Notes: a model not told the origin generated them from the sequence alone. 46,189 nucleotides of DNA from Verrucomicrobiota bacterium (GCA_003402735.1 QQNE01000023.1:1-46189); one strand, 5' to 3'. Positions 33,820 through 45,131 are shown, numbered from the stretch's first letter. Numbers and translations: made by a program.

Positions 33820-35010
33820 GTGAACAATCTCGCTTCCAAAGTCTCCCGCCAACTCCAGCAGATCCCCAAGTCCGGGATTCGCGATTTCTTTGAACTCGTC
33901 CAGGGCCGTGAAGACGTGATCTCGCTCGGCGTGGGCGAGCCCGATTTCTCCGCGCCCTGGCACATCCGGGAGGCCGCGATTTACTGTCTGGAGTCCGGCA
34001 ACACCGCCTACACCTCGAACCTGGGTCTCCTGGCGTTGCGCGAGGAAATCAGCACCTATGTGCAGCGCTACTTCGGCCCGTCCTACGATCCCAAGACCGA
34101 GATCCTCGTGACCGTTGGCGTTTCCGAGGCGCTCGATCTCGCCTTCCGCGCCCTCCTCAACCCCGGCGACGAGGTCATCTACCACGAGCCCTGTTATGTC
34201 TCCTACAGCCCGAGCATTGTCATGGCCTATGGAAAACCGGTCACGGTGCATACCCGTCTGGAGGATAACTTCGCCCTCCGCGCCAGCGATGTCGCCGCCG
34301 CCATCACCGAGCGCACCCGGGTCATCGTCCTCAACTTTCCCACCAACCCGACGGGCGCCATTGAACCGGTCGATGAATTGGAAAAGATCGCCAAGCTGGC
34401 GGTGGAACACGATCTCATCGTCATCACGGACGAGATTTACAGCGAGTTGATCTACGACGACACCGATGCCGCCAAGGTGCCCTCGCACACCTCCATCGTC
34501 TCGTTCCCGGGGATGCGGGAGCGGACCATTCTGCTGCACGGATTTTCCAAGGCCTACGCCATGACCGGCTTCCGGCTCGGCTATTCCTGCGCGCCGAACA
34601 TCCTCACGGATGCCATGATGAAAGTGCACCAGTATTCCATGCTCTGCGCCTCCATCATCGCCCAAAAAGCGGGCATCGAGGCCCTGCGCAACGGTGCCGC
34701 CGAGGTCGAGAACATGCGGCACGAATATGCTCTCCGCCGCAACCTGATGCTGGAAGGGTTTGCCAGGATTGGCATCCCCTGTTTCCCGCCGGGCGGTGCC
34801 TTTTATCTGTTCCCCGACATCAGCCGCTTCGGCCTGAGCAGCCGGGATTTCGCCTTCCGACTCCTCGAACAAGAGAGCGTCGCCGTGGTGCCAGGCACCG
34901 CCTTCGGCGTCTCCGGCGAGGGTTGTGTCCGCGCCTGTTACGCCACCGGCCGGGCAGAACTGGAGGAAGCTCTGGTCAGGATCGAGCGCTTCGTCAAGGG
35001 CCTGGGTTGA
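33820..35010 (+). CDS. Class I/II pyridoxal-phosphate aminotransferase
   Basis: A 396-residue protein with fold-type I aminotransferase motifs: YTSNLGLLALREEIS, NFPTNPTGA (Asn176), ITDEIYSELIY with Asp204, and the Schiff-base Lys244 in HGFSKAYAMTGFRLGY. The C-terminal GEGCVRACYATG carries the substrate carboxylate Arg. The overall pattern is that of aspartate/PatA-like enzymes (amino group transfer between an amino acid and 2-oxoglutarate), substrate undecided. It starts with GTG, 15 bases after the Lrp/AsnC gene, and ends 8 bases before the beta-helix gene. Confidence 0.93.
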   Translation: MNNLASKVSRQLQQIPKSGIRDFFELVQGREDVISLGVGEPDFSAPWHIREAAIYCLESGNTAYTSNLGLLALREEISTYVQRYFGPSYDPKTEILVTVGVSEALDLAFRALLNPGDEVIYHEPCYVSYSPSIVMAYGKPVTVHTRLEDNFALRASDVAAAITERTRVIVLNFPTNPTGAIEPVDELEKIAKLAVEHDLIVITDEIYSELIYDDTDAAKVPSHTSIVSFPGMRERTILLHGFSKAYAMTGFRLGYSCAPNILTDAMMKVHQYSMLCASIIAQKAGIEALRNGAAEVENMRHEYALRRNLMLEGFARIGIPCFPPGGAFYLFPDISRFGLSSRDFAFRLLEQESVAVVPGTAFGVSGEGCVRACYATGRAELEEALVRIERFVKGLG

Positions 35011-35018
35011 CCCGGACC

Positions 35019-36416
35019 ATGACTGACCGTCTCGCTTTCCTCATCCTCTGCCTCTTGGCCCCGCAAGCCTCGGCCCGGACGTTCGAGGTCGGCCCGAGCA
35101 AGCCCTTTGAGGCCATCGGCGAGGTCCCCTGGGAACGCTTGCAAGCGGGGGACACCGTCCGCATTCACTGGCGCCCCGAAGCTTACCGGGAAAAGTGGAG
35201 CATTGGTGCCGAAGGAACCGAAACGGCCCCGGTCCATGTCCTCGGCATTCCCAATGAAAAGGGAGATTTGCCTGTCATCGAGGGTCGGGATGCGGTGACC
35301 CGCCCGGAACTTGATTGTCCAGGAGGGCCCCGCTCCGTGATCCGGGTCGGGAGTTTCAACGCCAAGTCAGCGGACCAGACGGTGGTGCCCCGCCACGTCG
35401 TCATCGAGAATCTCGAGATCCGTGGGGCCCGTCCCCCGAACCGATTCACCGGGAGGGATGGAGAGACCCCCTACCTGAAACACGCCGCGGGAATCCACAT
35501 CGCCGAGGGTTTCGCGGTGACCGTCCGCGGATGCGTGATCCACGATTGCGGCAACGGCCTGATGTCGGGCGGCTCGGAGACGCTGGTGGAAGGTTGCCAT
35601 ATCTTCGGGAACGGCAACCCGGGCAGCCTTTACGAACACAACATCTACACCAGCGGCTCCGGCATGATCTTCCAGGGCAACAGGCTCGGTCCCCTGCGCA
35701 AGGGTTGCCCGGGCAACAACCTCAAAGATCGGTCCGCCGGGTTGGTGGTGCGCTGCAACTGGATCGAGGGCGGGAACCGGCAGCTCGATCTGGTGGACGC
35801 CAACGAACATCATGCCCCACTCTCCAGGGAACCGCGCTATCGAGAGACGATCGTGTTCGGAAATGTGCTCATCGAACCCGCCAGCGATGGCAACAGCCAA
35901 ATCGTGCATTACGGCGGGGACTCGGGTCAGGAAGAGTTCTATCGCAACGGAACTCTACGATTCTATCACAATACCGTCCTCTCCTTTCGCAAGGGCCAGA
36001 CCACTCTCTTCTGCCTGGCGGGGAGTGGCGGCACGGTGGACTGCCGGAACAACCTCGTCTGGCTGGCAAACCCTCACGCCCAACTGCAACTCGGCACCGG
36101 TCAGGGCCGCCTCCTCATCGCCGGAAATTGGCTTCCGGAGCGATGCTCCCCTGGTCCGGGCGCCCCAAAATCCCCGGAGATCACCGGTCTTTCCAGTTCG
36201 CGACACGGCCGCGATCCCGGCTTTCTCGACCCGGTCCGATTCGATTTCCGTCTTCCACGGACCGGGTCAGCCGCGCACGGGACCGCCCTTGCCCTTCCCG
36301 ACAACTTTCTCAAGGCCCACGCCCCGGATTTCCAATACGAGGTTCACCAGCGCCGGACCGCGCGCCCGCCCGAAACGCGGCATCTGCCCGGAGCCCTGGT
36401 CCAAATCGGTGACTGA
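35019..36416 (+). CDS. Exported right-handed parallel beta-helix protein
   Basis: The 465-residue product has a signal peptide (LAFLILCLLAPQASA) and repeating strands such as HVVIENLEIRGARP, FAVTVRGCVIHDCGNG and YEHNIYTSGSGMIFQGN that fit a pectate-lyase-like beta-helix. Such proteins are usually polysaccharide lyases, epimerases or adhesins; no catalytic residues are obvious. Start at 35019 opens the signal; the longer frame overlaps the aminotransferase end. A hairpin between it and the convergent beta-propeller gene may terminate both. Confidence 0.82.
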   Translation: MTDRLAFLILCLLAPQASARTFEVGPSKPFEAIGEVPWERLQAGDTVRIHWRPEAYREKWSIGAEGTETAPVHVLGIPNEKGDLPVIEGRDAVTRPELDCPGGPRSVIRVGSFNAKSADQTVVPRHVVIENLEIRGARPPNRFTGRDGETPYLKHAAGIHIAEGFAVTVRGCVIHDCGNGLMSGGSETLVEGCHIFGNGNPGSLYEHNIYTSGSGMIFQGNRLGPLRKGCPGNNLKDRSAGLVVRCNWIEGGNRQLDLVDANEHHAPLSREPRYRETIVFGNVLIEPASDGNSQIVHYGGDSGQEEFYRNGTLRFYHNTVLSFRKGQTTLFCLAGSGGTVDCRNNLVWLANPHAQLQLGTGQGRLLIAGNWLPERCSPGPGAPKSPEITGLSSSRHGRDPGFLDPVRFDFRLPRTGSAAHGTALALPDNFLKAHAPDFQYEVHQRRTARPPETRHLPGALVQIGD

Positions 36417-36417
36417 A

Positions 36418-36441
36418 CCCGCCGCTCCCTTCCCGGGCGGG
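36418..36441. terminator. Possible bidirectional terminator hairpin
   Basis: CCCGCC (36418-36423) pairs with GGCGGG (36436-36441) around a 12-base loop, filling the 27-base gap between two convergent stops. There is no T-run, so efficiency is uncertain. Confidence 0.4.
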
Positions 36442-36443
36442 AA

Positions 36444-37919
36444 TCAGTTGCCCATCGGGATCTCGTTCAGCGTGTAGTAGCCCGTGGGATGCAAAATCGC
36501 TTTCCCTGCCCGATTGCGAAGACCGCTCACCGAGAGTTCGTGAACGTGTCCCTTGGTGAGTGGCTCGACAGCGAGATCGATGGTCAAGCCATCGGCGGAG
36601 ACCTTGGTGACCTTGACCGTCGGAGTGACCGGATCCACCTCGGGAGAGCCGTAGGCCCCGCGATAGAGGTAGGTGTAGGCGTTCAACTTGAAGCTTGAAT
36701 CCCCGGCGGTGGAGGGATCGACCGGCTCGGTCAGGCGCAATTGAAAGCCCGCAGGCTTGGCCCGCATCTCCAGCACTTCAAACGGCACTTTGCCGGTCCA
36801 ACGGACCCGCTCCAGGCTCTCCGACTTGCCGCCCCTCGCCCCCCAACCGCGATCGGAGCCTCCCGTGAACAGCGTCCCGTCGTCCGAGAGCCGCACCGCG
36901 ATGTTGCCCGACTGAAACCCGTTCAGGAAAGAGAAGGCTGCCCCCTGCCAAACGCCATTCACCTCCTCCAGAAAAATCCGTTGGACTTGGGAAAATGTCT
37001 GTTCCCCGACGAGCAACTGCCCCTGGAACGGCCCGAACTTGTCGTTCTCAATCAGCGCCATCCCCGTCGGCGAATGCCCCAGTTTTCCGTGAGGCAAAAC
37101 CACTGCCGGAGGCACAAAACTGGGAATGCGCTCTCTCTCGGTCACAATCCGCGTCTCCGTCAGGGTCGGATATGGGGGAGGGTTCCCGATCGCTCCGCCG
37201 CTGAACGGAAAGAAAATGTTCCCGTTCGGGTTTCCCTGGAAAGAGCCGATCTTCACATGCTTCAACGATGAGCTGCCGTTCCAGGCCCCCTGGTTGTCGG
37301 TGTAAAAGACCTCGCCCTTGGGACCGAACCCGATTCCGCCCGGCGACCGCACTCCGCAGGCCGTCGGCAAGACCTTGCCATCCGGCGTGATCCGCAAAAT
37401 CCATCCCCGATAGAGGGCTTCCGCTGTGAACGATCCGGTCAGGCAAAGCGGCACCCAGATGTTGCCCTCCTTGTCGTGCCGGGAACCGAAGGCGTATTCG
37501 TGATAGTCCCCCTTGATTCCCCACCCGTCACTGACACACTCAAACAGATCCGCCGCGCCATCGCCATCCTCATCCTTGAGCCGGGTCACTTCGGGACGCT
37601 GGGTCGCGTAGAGCCACCCATCCCGCCAGGAAAGTCCGAGCGGCTCATGGAGATAACGGGCAAACAAGCTCCATTGCGGGGCGTTCCCCTCATACGCACC
37701 CTGGCCGATCCAGATTTCTCCGCGCCGGGTGGCCACGGCGATCTTCCGCTCCGGCAAGAGTTCCACGGCCCCCACCTCAAACAAGGTGTCTGCCGGGGTC
37801 ACCAAGGTGGTGATCGGATAATACTCCGTCTCCTCGGCAGGTTGCACCCCGGCCCACAATCCGGCTGGGAGCAGAGAAACAACAGCAAAGAGGGTCAGCA
37901 ATCGGTTCATCGTCATCAA
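36444..37919 (-). CDS. Exported beta-propeller protein (glucose/sorbosone dehydrogenase-like)
   Basis: The 491-residue protein has a signal peptide (LLTLFAVVSLLPAGLWA) and propeller-like blades: VGAVELLPERKIAVATRRGE, EPLGLSWRDGWLYATQRPEV, RLKDEDGDGAADLFE, RSPGGIGFGPKGEVFYTDN. The DxDxDG calcium-like loop and repeated GL.. units resemble PQQ-type sugar dehydrogenase (sorbosone dehydrogenase) folds, but the catalytic His and quinone ligands cannot be assigned, so enzyme activity is undecided. The C-terminal 100 residues look like a separate beta domain. It follows the blue-copper gene by three bases, so the pair is likely one operon and perhaps one electron-transfer unit. Confidence 0.8.
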   Translation of the reverse strand: MMTMNRLLTLFAVVSLLPAGLWAGVQPAEETEYYPITTLVTPADTLFEVGAVELLPERKIAVATRRGEIWIGQGAYEGNAPQWSLFARYLHEPLGLSWRDGWLYATQRPEVTRLKDEDGDGAADLFECVSDGWGIKGDYHEYAFGSRHDKEGNIWVPLCLTGSFTAEALYRGWILRITPDGKVLPTACGVRSPGGIGFGPKGEVFYTDNQGAWNGSSSLKHVKIGSFQGNPNGNIFFPFSGGAIGNPPPYPTLTETRIVTERERIPSFVPPAVVLPHGKLGHSPTGMALIENDKFGPFQGQLLVGEQTFSQVQRIFLEEVNGVWQGAAFSFLNGFQSGNIAVRLSDDGTLFTGGSDRGWGARGGKSESLERVRWTGKVPFEVLEMRAKPAGFQLRLTEPVDPSTAGDSSFKLNAYTYLYRGAYGSPEVDPVTPTVKVTKVSADGLTIDLAVEPLTKGHVHELSVSGLRNRAGKAILHPTGYYTLNEIPMGN

Positions 37920-37922
37920 CTG

Positions 37923-39620
37923 TTAGGGTGCCCCCGGGGCTTTTCCGCCCATCACCGAGAACCAACGGTAATGAACCTCCAATTCCTGCGGAGCCGTGAC
38001 CGCGACGAGGAGTTCCCGTCCCCCTTGCCCCGGCCTCAATTGAACGGCGCCTCCCACCACCCGAACGGCGATGGGTCCAGCCGGATGATATCCCTCAGCA
38101 TCCGGTTCCCCCTGGACGATGGCGACGCGCTGCATCGTACGAGGTTCGGTCTCCCCTTTGAAAGTGATCACTCGGCGCAAACCCTGGGCTCCCCCGGAAA
38201 ACAGTTCCGGCTCGAACCGGTCGGTCACCTCCAGTTTGCGGAACCGATAGCGGAATTCCGGAAACCTTTTGGCGTCCAACCGATACCCCCGGAACTGATA
38301 ATCTGGATTGGGCAGCTTCAGCGAAATCTCTTTCTGGGGATCAGGCACATCCTTCTCCGACTTGATGGTCCCGATCGAGAATTCCTTCCAGGTCTCCTCC
38401 GGGTTTGTCAGAATTTGCAGCGGATATCCCTTGGCCGCGGAGGCCACGTCAAAGCCCATGGGAGGCTGCGCCCCAACTCCCCTTCCAGTCCAATGCCGTC
38501 CCGCGTCCATGAAGGCCCCGCGCCAGACGAGGGCCACGTTGCACACATCCGCGTCCCAACAGATGTTCACCCCGCCTGGATAGCCGACGGCGATTCCCCG
38601 CGGCGAACTGCCCTCGATGAAATTGCGGTAGATCACCGCCTCTCCTTCCCGGACCGGTCGCAAGGCGATGACCGGAGGCGGCGGCGTCCGCTTCCCGAAC
38701 GAATCGGGATTGTCCCGGGAGAAATTGAGCAGCCCGCCCTTCTTGCGCTTCGCGGCCAAGGCCAACCCCTCACCGCCCATCGCCTCGAAATAGTGCACCT
38801 GAAGACTGTGCAATCCCTTGGTCAGGGGAAGTTTCTTCGAGACCGTCTTGAACGGATGAATCCCGTTGGCCTCCAACTCGCCTTCCCCATCCAGAATCAG
38901 ACGGGAACCGTCATCGGACCCCAGGAAGAACTCATACTCATCGTCTTCGGCAACCTCGAACGTGCCCTCAAACACCAGGGCAAATTTGTCCGGCTTGCGC
39001 TTCCCGATCACATCGAGCGTGATCAATCCTCCCGGCACCGGCCCCGAAATCACCGGAGTCAACGACGCAAAATCAGGCAAGGCAGTCCATTCGCCCTCGT
39101 AAAGCCGATACTGAAGATCCTTGAAGGCAGGCTTCGACTGCCGCACCTTCATGATCCCGTTCATGATGGTGGCATGACCCGGCACGGTGCAGACAAACGG
39201 ATAATCTGCCGCCTTCCGCGGCGCCACAAAATACAAGTCTTCGTTCCCCTTGGGATCGAGCAACCGACTCGCAGCCAGGACTTTGGCCGAATCCGACGGC
39301 ATCCAGCCCCGCGCCAAGGCCGCTTCCCCTCCAGCCCAGATCTCCTGGGCAAACGCCAGCCCGGTGGCGGCGCTCCCCTCCGCCTTGATCAACACCAGAT
39401 TGTGCTGCAATCCGTCCTCGTTCTCCAAATGGAGCTTCACCCGTGCCCCGGGTTCCACCGTGAACTCGGCCAGATTGTAGCGCATCGTTCCCTCGGTGGT
39501 CTTCAGCGAGATGACCGCGTCCGGCGTGGCGGACCACTCGGGCGGTTCGGCCCGGGAAACGGTGACCAGTCCGCAGAGGAGACCGCACCCGATCCTCAGA
39601 AAGTTCATCGTAGGCATCAT
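37923..39620 (-). CDS. Exported blue-copper (auracyanin-like) protein fused to PA14 domain
   Basis: A 565-residue protein with a signal peptide (FLRIGCGLLCGLVTVSRA). Residues 36-160 are a type-1 copper cupredoxin: His73 in LQHNLVLI, then Cys144, His149 and Met153 in FVCTVPGHATIMNGIM, the C-x4-H-x3-M spacing of auracyanin/azurin-like sites. A PA14-like sandwich follows (EYEFFLGSDDGSRLILDGEG, about 165-290), then an uncharacterised 270-residue C-terminal region. It could carry electrons to or from the neighbouring propeller protein. Its ATG at 39620 overlaps the lepB stop in ATGA. Confidence 0.85.
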   Translation of the reverse strand: MMPTMNFLRIGCGLLCGLVTVSRAEPPEWSATPDAVISLKTTEGTMRYNLAEFTVEPGARVKLHLENEDGLQHNLVLIKAEGSAATGLAFAQEIWAGGEAALARGWMPSDSAKVLAASRLLDPKGNEDLYFVAPRKAADYPFVCTVPGHATIMNGIMKVRQSKPAFKDLQYRLYEGEWTALPDFASLTPVISGPVPGGLITLDVIGKRKPDKFALVFEGTFEVAEDDEYEFFLGSDDGSRLILDGEGELEANGIHPFKTVSKKLPLTKGLHSLQVHYFEAMGGEGLALAAKRKKGGLLNFSRDNPDSFGKRTPPPPVIALRPVREGEAVIYRNFIEGSSPRGIAVGYPGGVNICWDADVCNVALVWRGAFMDAGRHWTGRGVGAQPPMGFDVASAAKGYPLQILTNPEETWKEFSIGTIKSEKDVPDPQKEISLKLPNPDYQFRGYRLDAKRFPEFRYRFRKLEVTDRFEPELFSGGAQGLRRVITFKGETEPRTMQRVAIVQGEPDAEGYHPAGPIAVRVVGGAVQLRPGQGGRELLVAVTAPQELEVHYRWFSVMGGKAPGAP

Positions 39621-40744
39621 CGAATCCATCCCCAATGCCGATTGAACGGCCAGTAAACGACCAAGGCCCGCCCCACCAGATTCGGTTCCGGCACCGGTCC
39701 CCAGCCGCGGCTGTCATAACTGTTGAAACTGTTGTCTCCCATCGCCATGTATTGTCCGGCTCGCAGGTCGGTGCTGGAGACCCCCTGGTAACCTCGATAC
39801 CCGTTCTCCAAGCTCATCACCCGTTTCGGGCCGAATTCCTTGGCCGGCTCCCCATTCACCAACAAGGACGGCTCCCGCACCACGATGGAATCCCCGGGCA
39901 ACCCGACGAGCCTCTTGATGTAGTGAATGCTCCCCATCCGCGGATCCTCCATGGAAATGCCGCGGATTCCCTTCGTCGTAAAGACAAAGACCTCCCCGCG
40001 GCGCGGCGGCAGGAAGTGGTAGGAAAACTTGTCCACGATCACTTGGTCACCCGAATCGATATACCCACGCGCAATCACCTGCCCCTTCCGCACCGGGGTC
40101 GGCACCTGAACCATCCAACGCCCTCCCATCCGTTCCGCCGCGGGCAACCATTCCAGGATGCCGAAGTCCTCCAGCACCCGGCGCGGCGGTCCGGGCATGT
40201 CGTAGTTGGACTGTTTCCCCACCAACCGCGTCCGCGTGAAGAATTTGAGGACCGTGTAGGTTTCCACCCCCACAATCACGTCATCCTGCTTGGCCACCAC
40301 ATTCACCCAGGACCGCCCCAAACGCACCTGCTCGATCATTCGGACCAGCGGGTTCGGCGCCTTCTCGTTCGTGTCCCGCGTCGAGTGCGCGATGATGCCG
40401 TTCAGCGTCGGCTGCATCGACCCGGTGGGAATCTTGAAAGGCTGCGCGATGTAAGCGCGAATGCCTAACGCAACCGCAATCGCCACAAAAAACACCTCGA
40501 TGTTCTCGGCCAGGGCGGAACTGCGGTAGTCCGGGCCGGCCCCCTCACAAGTCTTCGTGAGTTCCTGACCGATTTTGCTGATCTTTTTTTCATCCTTGGC
40601 GACCAGTGCATCGCTGAACTGCCGAATCAGATCTTCGATCGACTCCAACTTCGCGGCGGGCAACAAATCCCTGCGGTAATGAACGAAGCGCCGCACTCCC
40701 TTGAGCAGCAATTCCGCGTCCTTGATGTATTTGGGTTTGAACAT
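39617..40744 (-). CDS. lepB: Signal peptidase I
   Basis: The 375-residue protein has a basic 75-residue N-terminus, a membrane helix (IEVFFVAIAVALGIRAYI), nucleophile Ser109 in IPTGSMQPTL and general-base Lys277 in HYIKRLVGLPGD, with GDNSFNSYDSRGWG as box E. It removes signal peptides from exported proteins, of which this window encodes many. At 375 residues it is longer than typical because of an insertion between the Ser and Lys boxes. It follows lepA by 21 bases and is coupled to the copper-protein gene downstream. Confidence 0.95.
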   Translation of the reverse strand: MFKPKYIKDAELLLKGVRRFVHYRRDLLPAAKLESIEDLIRQFSDALVAKDEKKISKIGQELTKTCEGAGPDYRSSALAENIEVFFVAIAVALGIRAYIAQPFKIPTGSMQPTLNGIIAHSTRDTNEKAPNPLVRMIEQVRLGRSWVNVVAKQDDVIVGVETYTVLKFFTRTRLVGKQSNYDMPGPPRRVLEDFGILEWLPAAERMGGRWMVQVPTPVRKGQVIARGYIDSGDQVIVDKFSYHFLPPRRGEVFVFTTKGIRGISMEDPRMGSIHYIKRLVGLPGDSIVVREPSLLVNGEPAKEFGPKRVMSLENGYRGYQGVSSTDLRAGQYMAMGDNSFNSYDSRGWGPVPEPNLVGRALVVYWPFNRHWGWIR

Positions 40745-40765
40745 GACGTTGAGCGACGGGCAAAA

Positions 40766-42571
40766 TCAATCCGAGGTGCTGCTCTTCAGCACTTCGATGA
40801 AGGCTTCCTGCGGGATGTTGACCCGGCCGATCGCCTTCATCTTCTTTTTTCCCTCCTTCTGTTTCTCCAGGAGTTTTCTTTTCCGGGTGATATCCCCGCC
40901 GTAACACTTGGCGGTCACGTTCTTGCGCAGGGCGGAGATGCTCTCGCGCGCGATCACCTTGGCACCGATGGCGGCCTGGATCGGCACCTGGAACAACTGC
41001 CGCGGAATCACTTCCTTGAGACGCTTTGCCAAATCGCGTCCGCGCGACTCCGCCTTGTCCCGGTGCACGATGGTGGAGAAGGCGTCGACCGGTTCCCCAT
41101 TGATGAGGATATCCATCTTCACGAGATTTGACGGCTGTGTTCCCGCGTGCTCATAATCCATGGACCCGTAGCCGCGGGTGGAGCTTTTCAACTTGTCGTT
41201 GAAATCGACCAGGATCTCATTGAGCGGGAGCATGGCGGTGAGCATGACCCGGGTGCCATCCAGGGTCTCGGTGTGGTCGACCCAACCGCGCTTTTCCGCG
41301 ACGAGTTGGAGCACCTCGCCGATGTAATCGTTGGGGACCATGATGAACGCTTTCACCAAGGGCTCGCGGATCTCCTCGATGGTTCCGGGGTCCGGCCAGA
41401 GGGTGGGATTGTCCACGTGGAGTTCCTGCCGGTTGGAAAGCGTCACCTCGTAGACGACGCCTGGATAGGTCGAGATGACATCCATGTTGAACTCCCGGCG
41501 AAGGCGTTCCTGGACAATCTCCATGTGGAGCAGGCCGAGAAACCCGCAGCGGAATCCGAACCCAAGCGCCGCCGAACTCTCTGCGGTGAAGGTGAAGGCC
41601 GCGTCATTGATCTGCAGCTTGCCCACCGCCGTCTTGAGGGCTTCAAAATCGTCCGTGCTCACCGGGTAAATGCCGCTGAAGACCATCGGCTGGATCTCCT
41701 TGAAGCCCGGGAGCGGTTCCGGCGCTGGCTTCGCGGTCTCGGTGATCGTGTCCCCGATCTTCACTTCAGACGGGTGCTTCATGTTGGCGATGATGTAGCC
41801 AACGTCTCCGTTCACGAGCTCGCCCAGCTTCGTCATCCCTGGGGTAAAGACGCCGACCTCCTTCACCTCATAGGCCTTGCCCGTGCTCATCATGGTGATC
41901 TTCGTCCCCTTCACCATGCGCCCGCTGAAGAGCCGGACGTAGGAGACGACTCCCCGATACGGATCGTAAACACTGTCGAACACGCTGGCGCGCAACAACG
42001 CATCCTCCGGTTCTTTTGGCGGTGGGATGCGCTCGATCACCGCTTCCAAAATGTCCTCGATGCCGACCCCCATCTTGCCGCTGGCGGGGATGGCTTCCTC
42101 CGCCGGCATCTGGAGGATGTCCTCAAGCTGGTGATGGATCCGCGGAATGTCCGCCGCCGGAAGGTCGATTTTGTTGATCACCGGGATGACGACCAGCTTT
42201 TGCTGATGCGCCAGATTCACGTTCGCCAGGGTCTGCGCCTCCACCCCTTGCGCGGCATCGATGAGCAACAGGGCGCCCTCGCACGCGGCCAAGCTCCGGC
42301 TCACTTCGTAGGAGAAATCGACGTGCCCCGGCGTGTCCAGGAGGTTGAGTTTGTAGGTCTTCCCGTTCTTCGACTTGTAGGCCATGGTCACCGGGTGGGA
42401 CTTGATGGTAATCCCCCGTTCCCGTTCCAAGTCCATGGAATCCAGCAGCTGATCTTGCTGATCCCGCTCCGCCACCGTCCGGGTCACCTCCAGCAAACGG
42501 TCCGAGAGAGTCGTCTTCCCGTGGTCGATGTGGGCAATGATCGAAAAATTACGGGTGAGTTCGGTTCCCAT
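40766..42571 (-). CDS. lepA: Elongation factor 4 (LepA)
   Basis: The 601-residue GTPase has the P-loop AHIDHGKTT (13-21), [20 protein letters not shown] and NKIDLP boxes, and the LepA-specific C-terminal region ([18 protein letters not shown]). It promotes back-translocation or rescue of stalled ribosomes. The start at 42571 is the conserved [19 protein letters not shown]; the frame extends upstream without homology. It begins the lepA-lepB-cupredoxin-propeller run and is divergent from gltX (115-base gap). Confidence 0.97.
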   Translation of the reverse strand: MGTELTRNFSIIAHIDHGKTTLSDRLLEVTRTVAERDQQDQLLDSMDLERERGITIKSHPVTMAYKSKNGKTYKLNLLDTPGHVDFSYEVSRSLAACEGALLLIDAAQGVEAQTLANVNLAHQQKLVVIPVINKIDLPAADIPRIHHQLEDILQMPAEEAIPASGKMGVGIEDILEAVIERIPPPKEPEDALLRASVFDSVYDPYRGVVSYVRLFSGRMVKGTKITMMSTGKAYEVKEVGVFTPGMTKLGELVNGDVGYIIANMKHPSEVKIGDTITETAKPAPEPLPGFKEIQPMVFSGIYPVSTDDFEALKTAVGKLQINDAAFTFTAESSAALGFGFRCGFLGLLHMEIVQERLRREFNMDVISTYPGVVYEVTLSNRQELHVDNPTLWPDPGTIEEIREPLVKAFIMVPNDYIGEVLQLVAEKRGWVDHTETLDGTRVMLTAMLPLNEILVDFNDKLKSSTRGYGSMDYEHAGTQPSNLVKMDILINGEPVDAFSTIVHRDKAESRGRDLAKRLKEVIPRQLFQVPIQAAIGAKVIARESISALRKNVTAKCYGGDITRKRKLLEKQKEGKKKMKAIGRVNIPQEAFIEVLKSSTSD

Positions 42572-42686
42572 GATGGCGAAAGGAGGGGATACTAGGTGGA
42601 GAATGGGGGCTTGGCAAATTCCGCGAGGGACAGCTTCCCATCGATGGACGGTTGAATCCAGCGAAGTCGTGCGCATGGTGAACGCC

Positions 42687-43991
<1,305 letters not shown>

Positions 43992-44001
43992 ATCCCCCGC
44001 C

Positions 44002-44937
44002 ATGACCCCTCCCAAGTCCGTCTACACCCTCGAGGACCTCGAGTCCCTGGGTCAGCCCCCCCTCGACCCACCGGCCAAACTCGCGGTCATCGGCCATCCG
44101 GTCGCCCATTCCCGTTCCCCCGGCATGCACAACGCCGCGCTCCGGGCCGCAAAGATCCCCGTTCAATACATCCGGGTCGATCTCACCGAAGAACAGCTGC
44201 CCGAGGCCCTGCAGACCTTCTCCAGGCTCGGCTTCCTCGGCGTCAACGTGACCATCCCGCACAAGGGAGCGGTTCTCCCCTTGCTCGATCAGGTGGATCC
44301 CCTGGCCGCCAGAATCGGCGCGGTGAACACGATTGTCTTCGATCCCGATCAAGGCACCAAGCTCGGCTTCAACAGCGACGCTCCCGGCTTCCGCCAAGCC
44401 ATCCGCGAGGTCTTCGCCGTGGATTTGCGCGATCTCCGCGTCCTGCTCCTCGGAGCGGGCGGCGGAGCGGGCCGCGCCGCCGCCATCCAGTGCGGCGCGG
44501 ATCGGTGTGATCGGCTCGTCCTCGTCAACCGGAGTTTCGAAAAGGCCCAGGCGCTGGTGAACGAGCTTCGGCCGGAATTTGGCGGCACCCGGTTCGCCAG
44601 CCCGCTCGCCCGCCTCGAAGCCATTCCCTGGGAGACGGACCCGCTCAACAAGGCCCTGGATCACGTCGATCTCATCGTGAACTGCACCAACCTCGGGATG
44701 AAGTTGACGGACCCGCCGCTCCTGACCCCCGCGCAGATTCAACCCCATCACCTCGTCTACGACATGGTCTACGCCCCGCCGAGGACCCGCCTGATCGAGG
44801 CTGCGGAAACCGCCGGGGCACGTGCCGCCAACGGCCTCTCGATGCTGATCTGGCAGGGAGCCATCTCCTTTGAATACTGGTTCAACCGGGCACCGGACAT
44901 CGCCGCCATGAAAAACGGCCTGACCGAGGGTGCCTAA
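44002..44937 (+). CDS. aroE: Shikimate dehydrogenase
   Basis: The 311-residue enzyme carries the substrate-domain motif GHPVAHSRSPGMHN, VTIPHK with catalytic Lys88, FNSDAPGF with Asp126, the NADP loop GAGGGAGRA (151-159), and YDMVYAPPRTRL and NGLSMLIWQGAISFE near the end. It reduces 3-dehydroshikimate with NADPH in aromatic amino-acid synthesis. It begins 10 bases after gltX and is likely co-transcribed with it. Confidence 0.96.
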   Translation: MTPPKSVYTLEDLESLGQPPLDPPAKLAVIGHPVAHSRSPGMHNAALRAAKIPVQYIRVDLTEEQLPEALQTFSRLGFLGVNVTIPHKGAVLPLLDQVDPLAARIGAVNTIVFDPDQGTKLGFNSDAPGFRQAIREVFAVDLRDLRVLLLGAGGGAGRAAAIQCGADRCDRLVLVNRSFEKAQALVNELRPEFGGTRFASPLARLEAIPWETDPLNKALDHVDLIVNCTNLGMKLTDPPLLTPAQIQPHHLVYDMVYAPPRTRLIEAAETAGARAANGLSMLIWQGAISFEYWFNRAPDIAAMKNGLTEGA

Positions 44938-45017
44938 GTGAAAGGGCGAGGGGGGCGCCTCGGAATTCCGCTCCGGCGTCCATCTCAATGATTCACGCCC
45001 CGAGCCGTTGCCGCAGA

Positions 45018-45045
45018 TTGACACGGTTCCCGTCCGTGATATCGT
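45018..45045 (+). promoter_or_regulatory. Sigma70-type promoter of the tRNA gene
   Basis: TTGACA (45018-45023), a perfect -35 box, is 16 bases from TATCGT (45040-45045). Transcription would start near 45052, about 8 bases before the tRNA gene. Confidence 0.7.
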
Positions 45046-45059
45046 CCCTCTTTCGCGCC

Positions 45060-45131
45060 GCCGGAGTAGCTCAGGGGTAGAGCAACGCATTCGTAATGCG
45101 TGGGTCAGGGGTTCAAATCCCCTCTCCGGCT
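45060..45131 (+). tRNA. tRNA-Thr (anticodon CGU)
   Basis: Seventy-two bases fold into a full cloverleaf: acceptor GCCGGAG with CTCCGGC, D-stem GCTC/GAGC, anticodon stem ACGCA/TGCGT around TTCGTAA (anticodon CGT, reading ACG), and T-arm AGGGG-TTCAAAT-CCCCT. It resembles thrW-type tRNA-Thr. The CCA end is not encoded. The terminal amidase fusion gene begins 109 bases after it. Confidence 0.97.

Noticed and set aside
37476-39656. A 726-codon plus-strand open frame
   Set aside because: It is antisense to the copper and propeller genes, which carry clear motifs. Its composition (Pro/Arg/Gly/His-rich) is typical of shadow frames in GC-rich DNA.
41147-42595. A 482-codon plus-strand open frame
   Set aside because: It lies antisense to lepA and has no domain.
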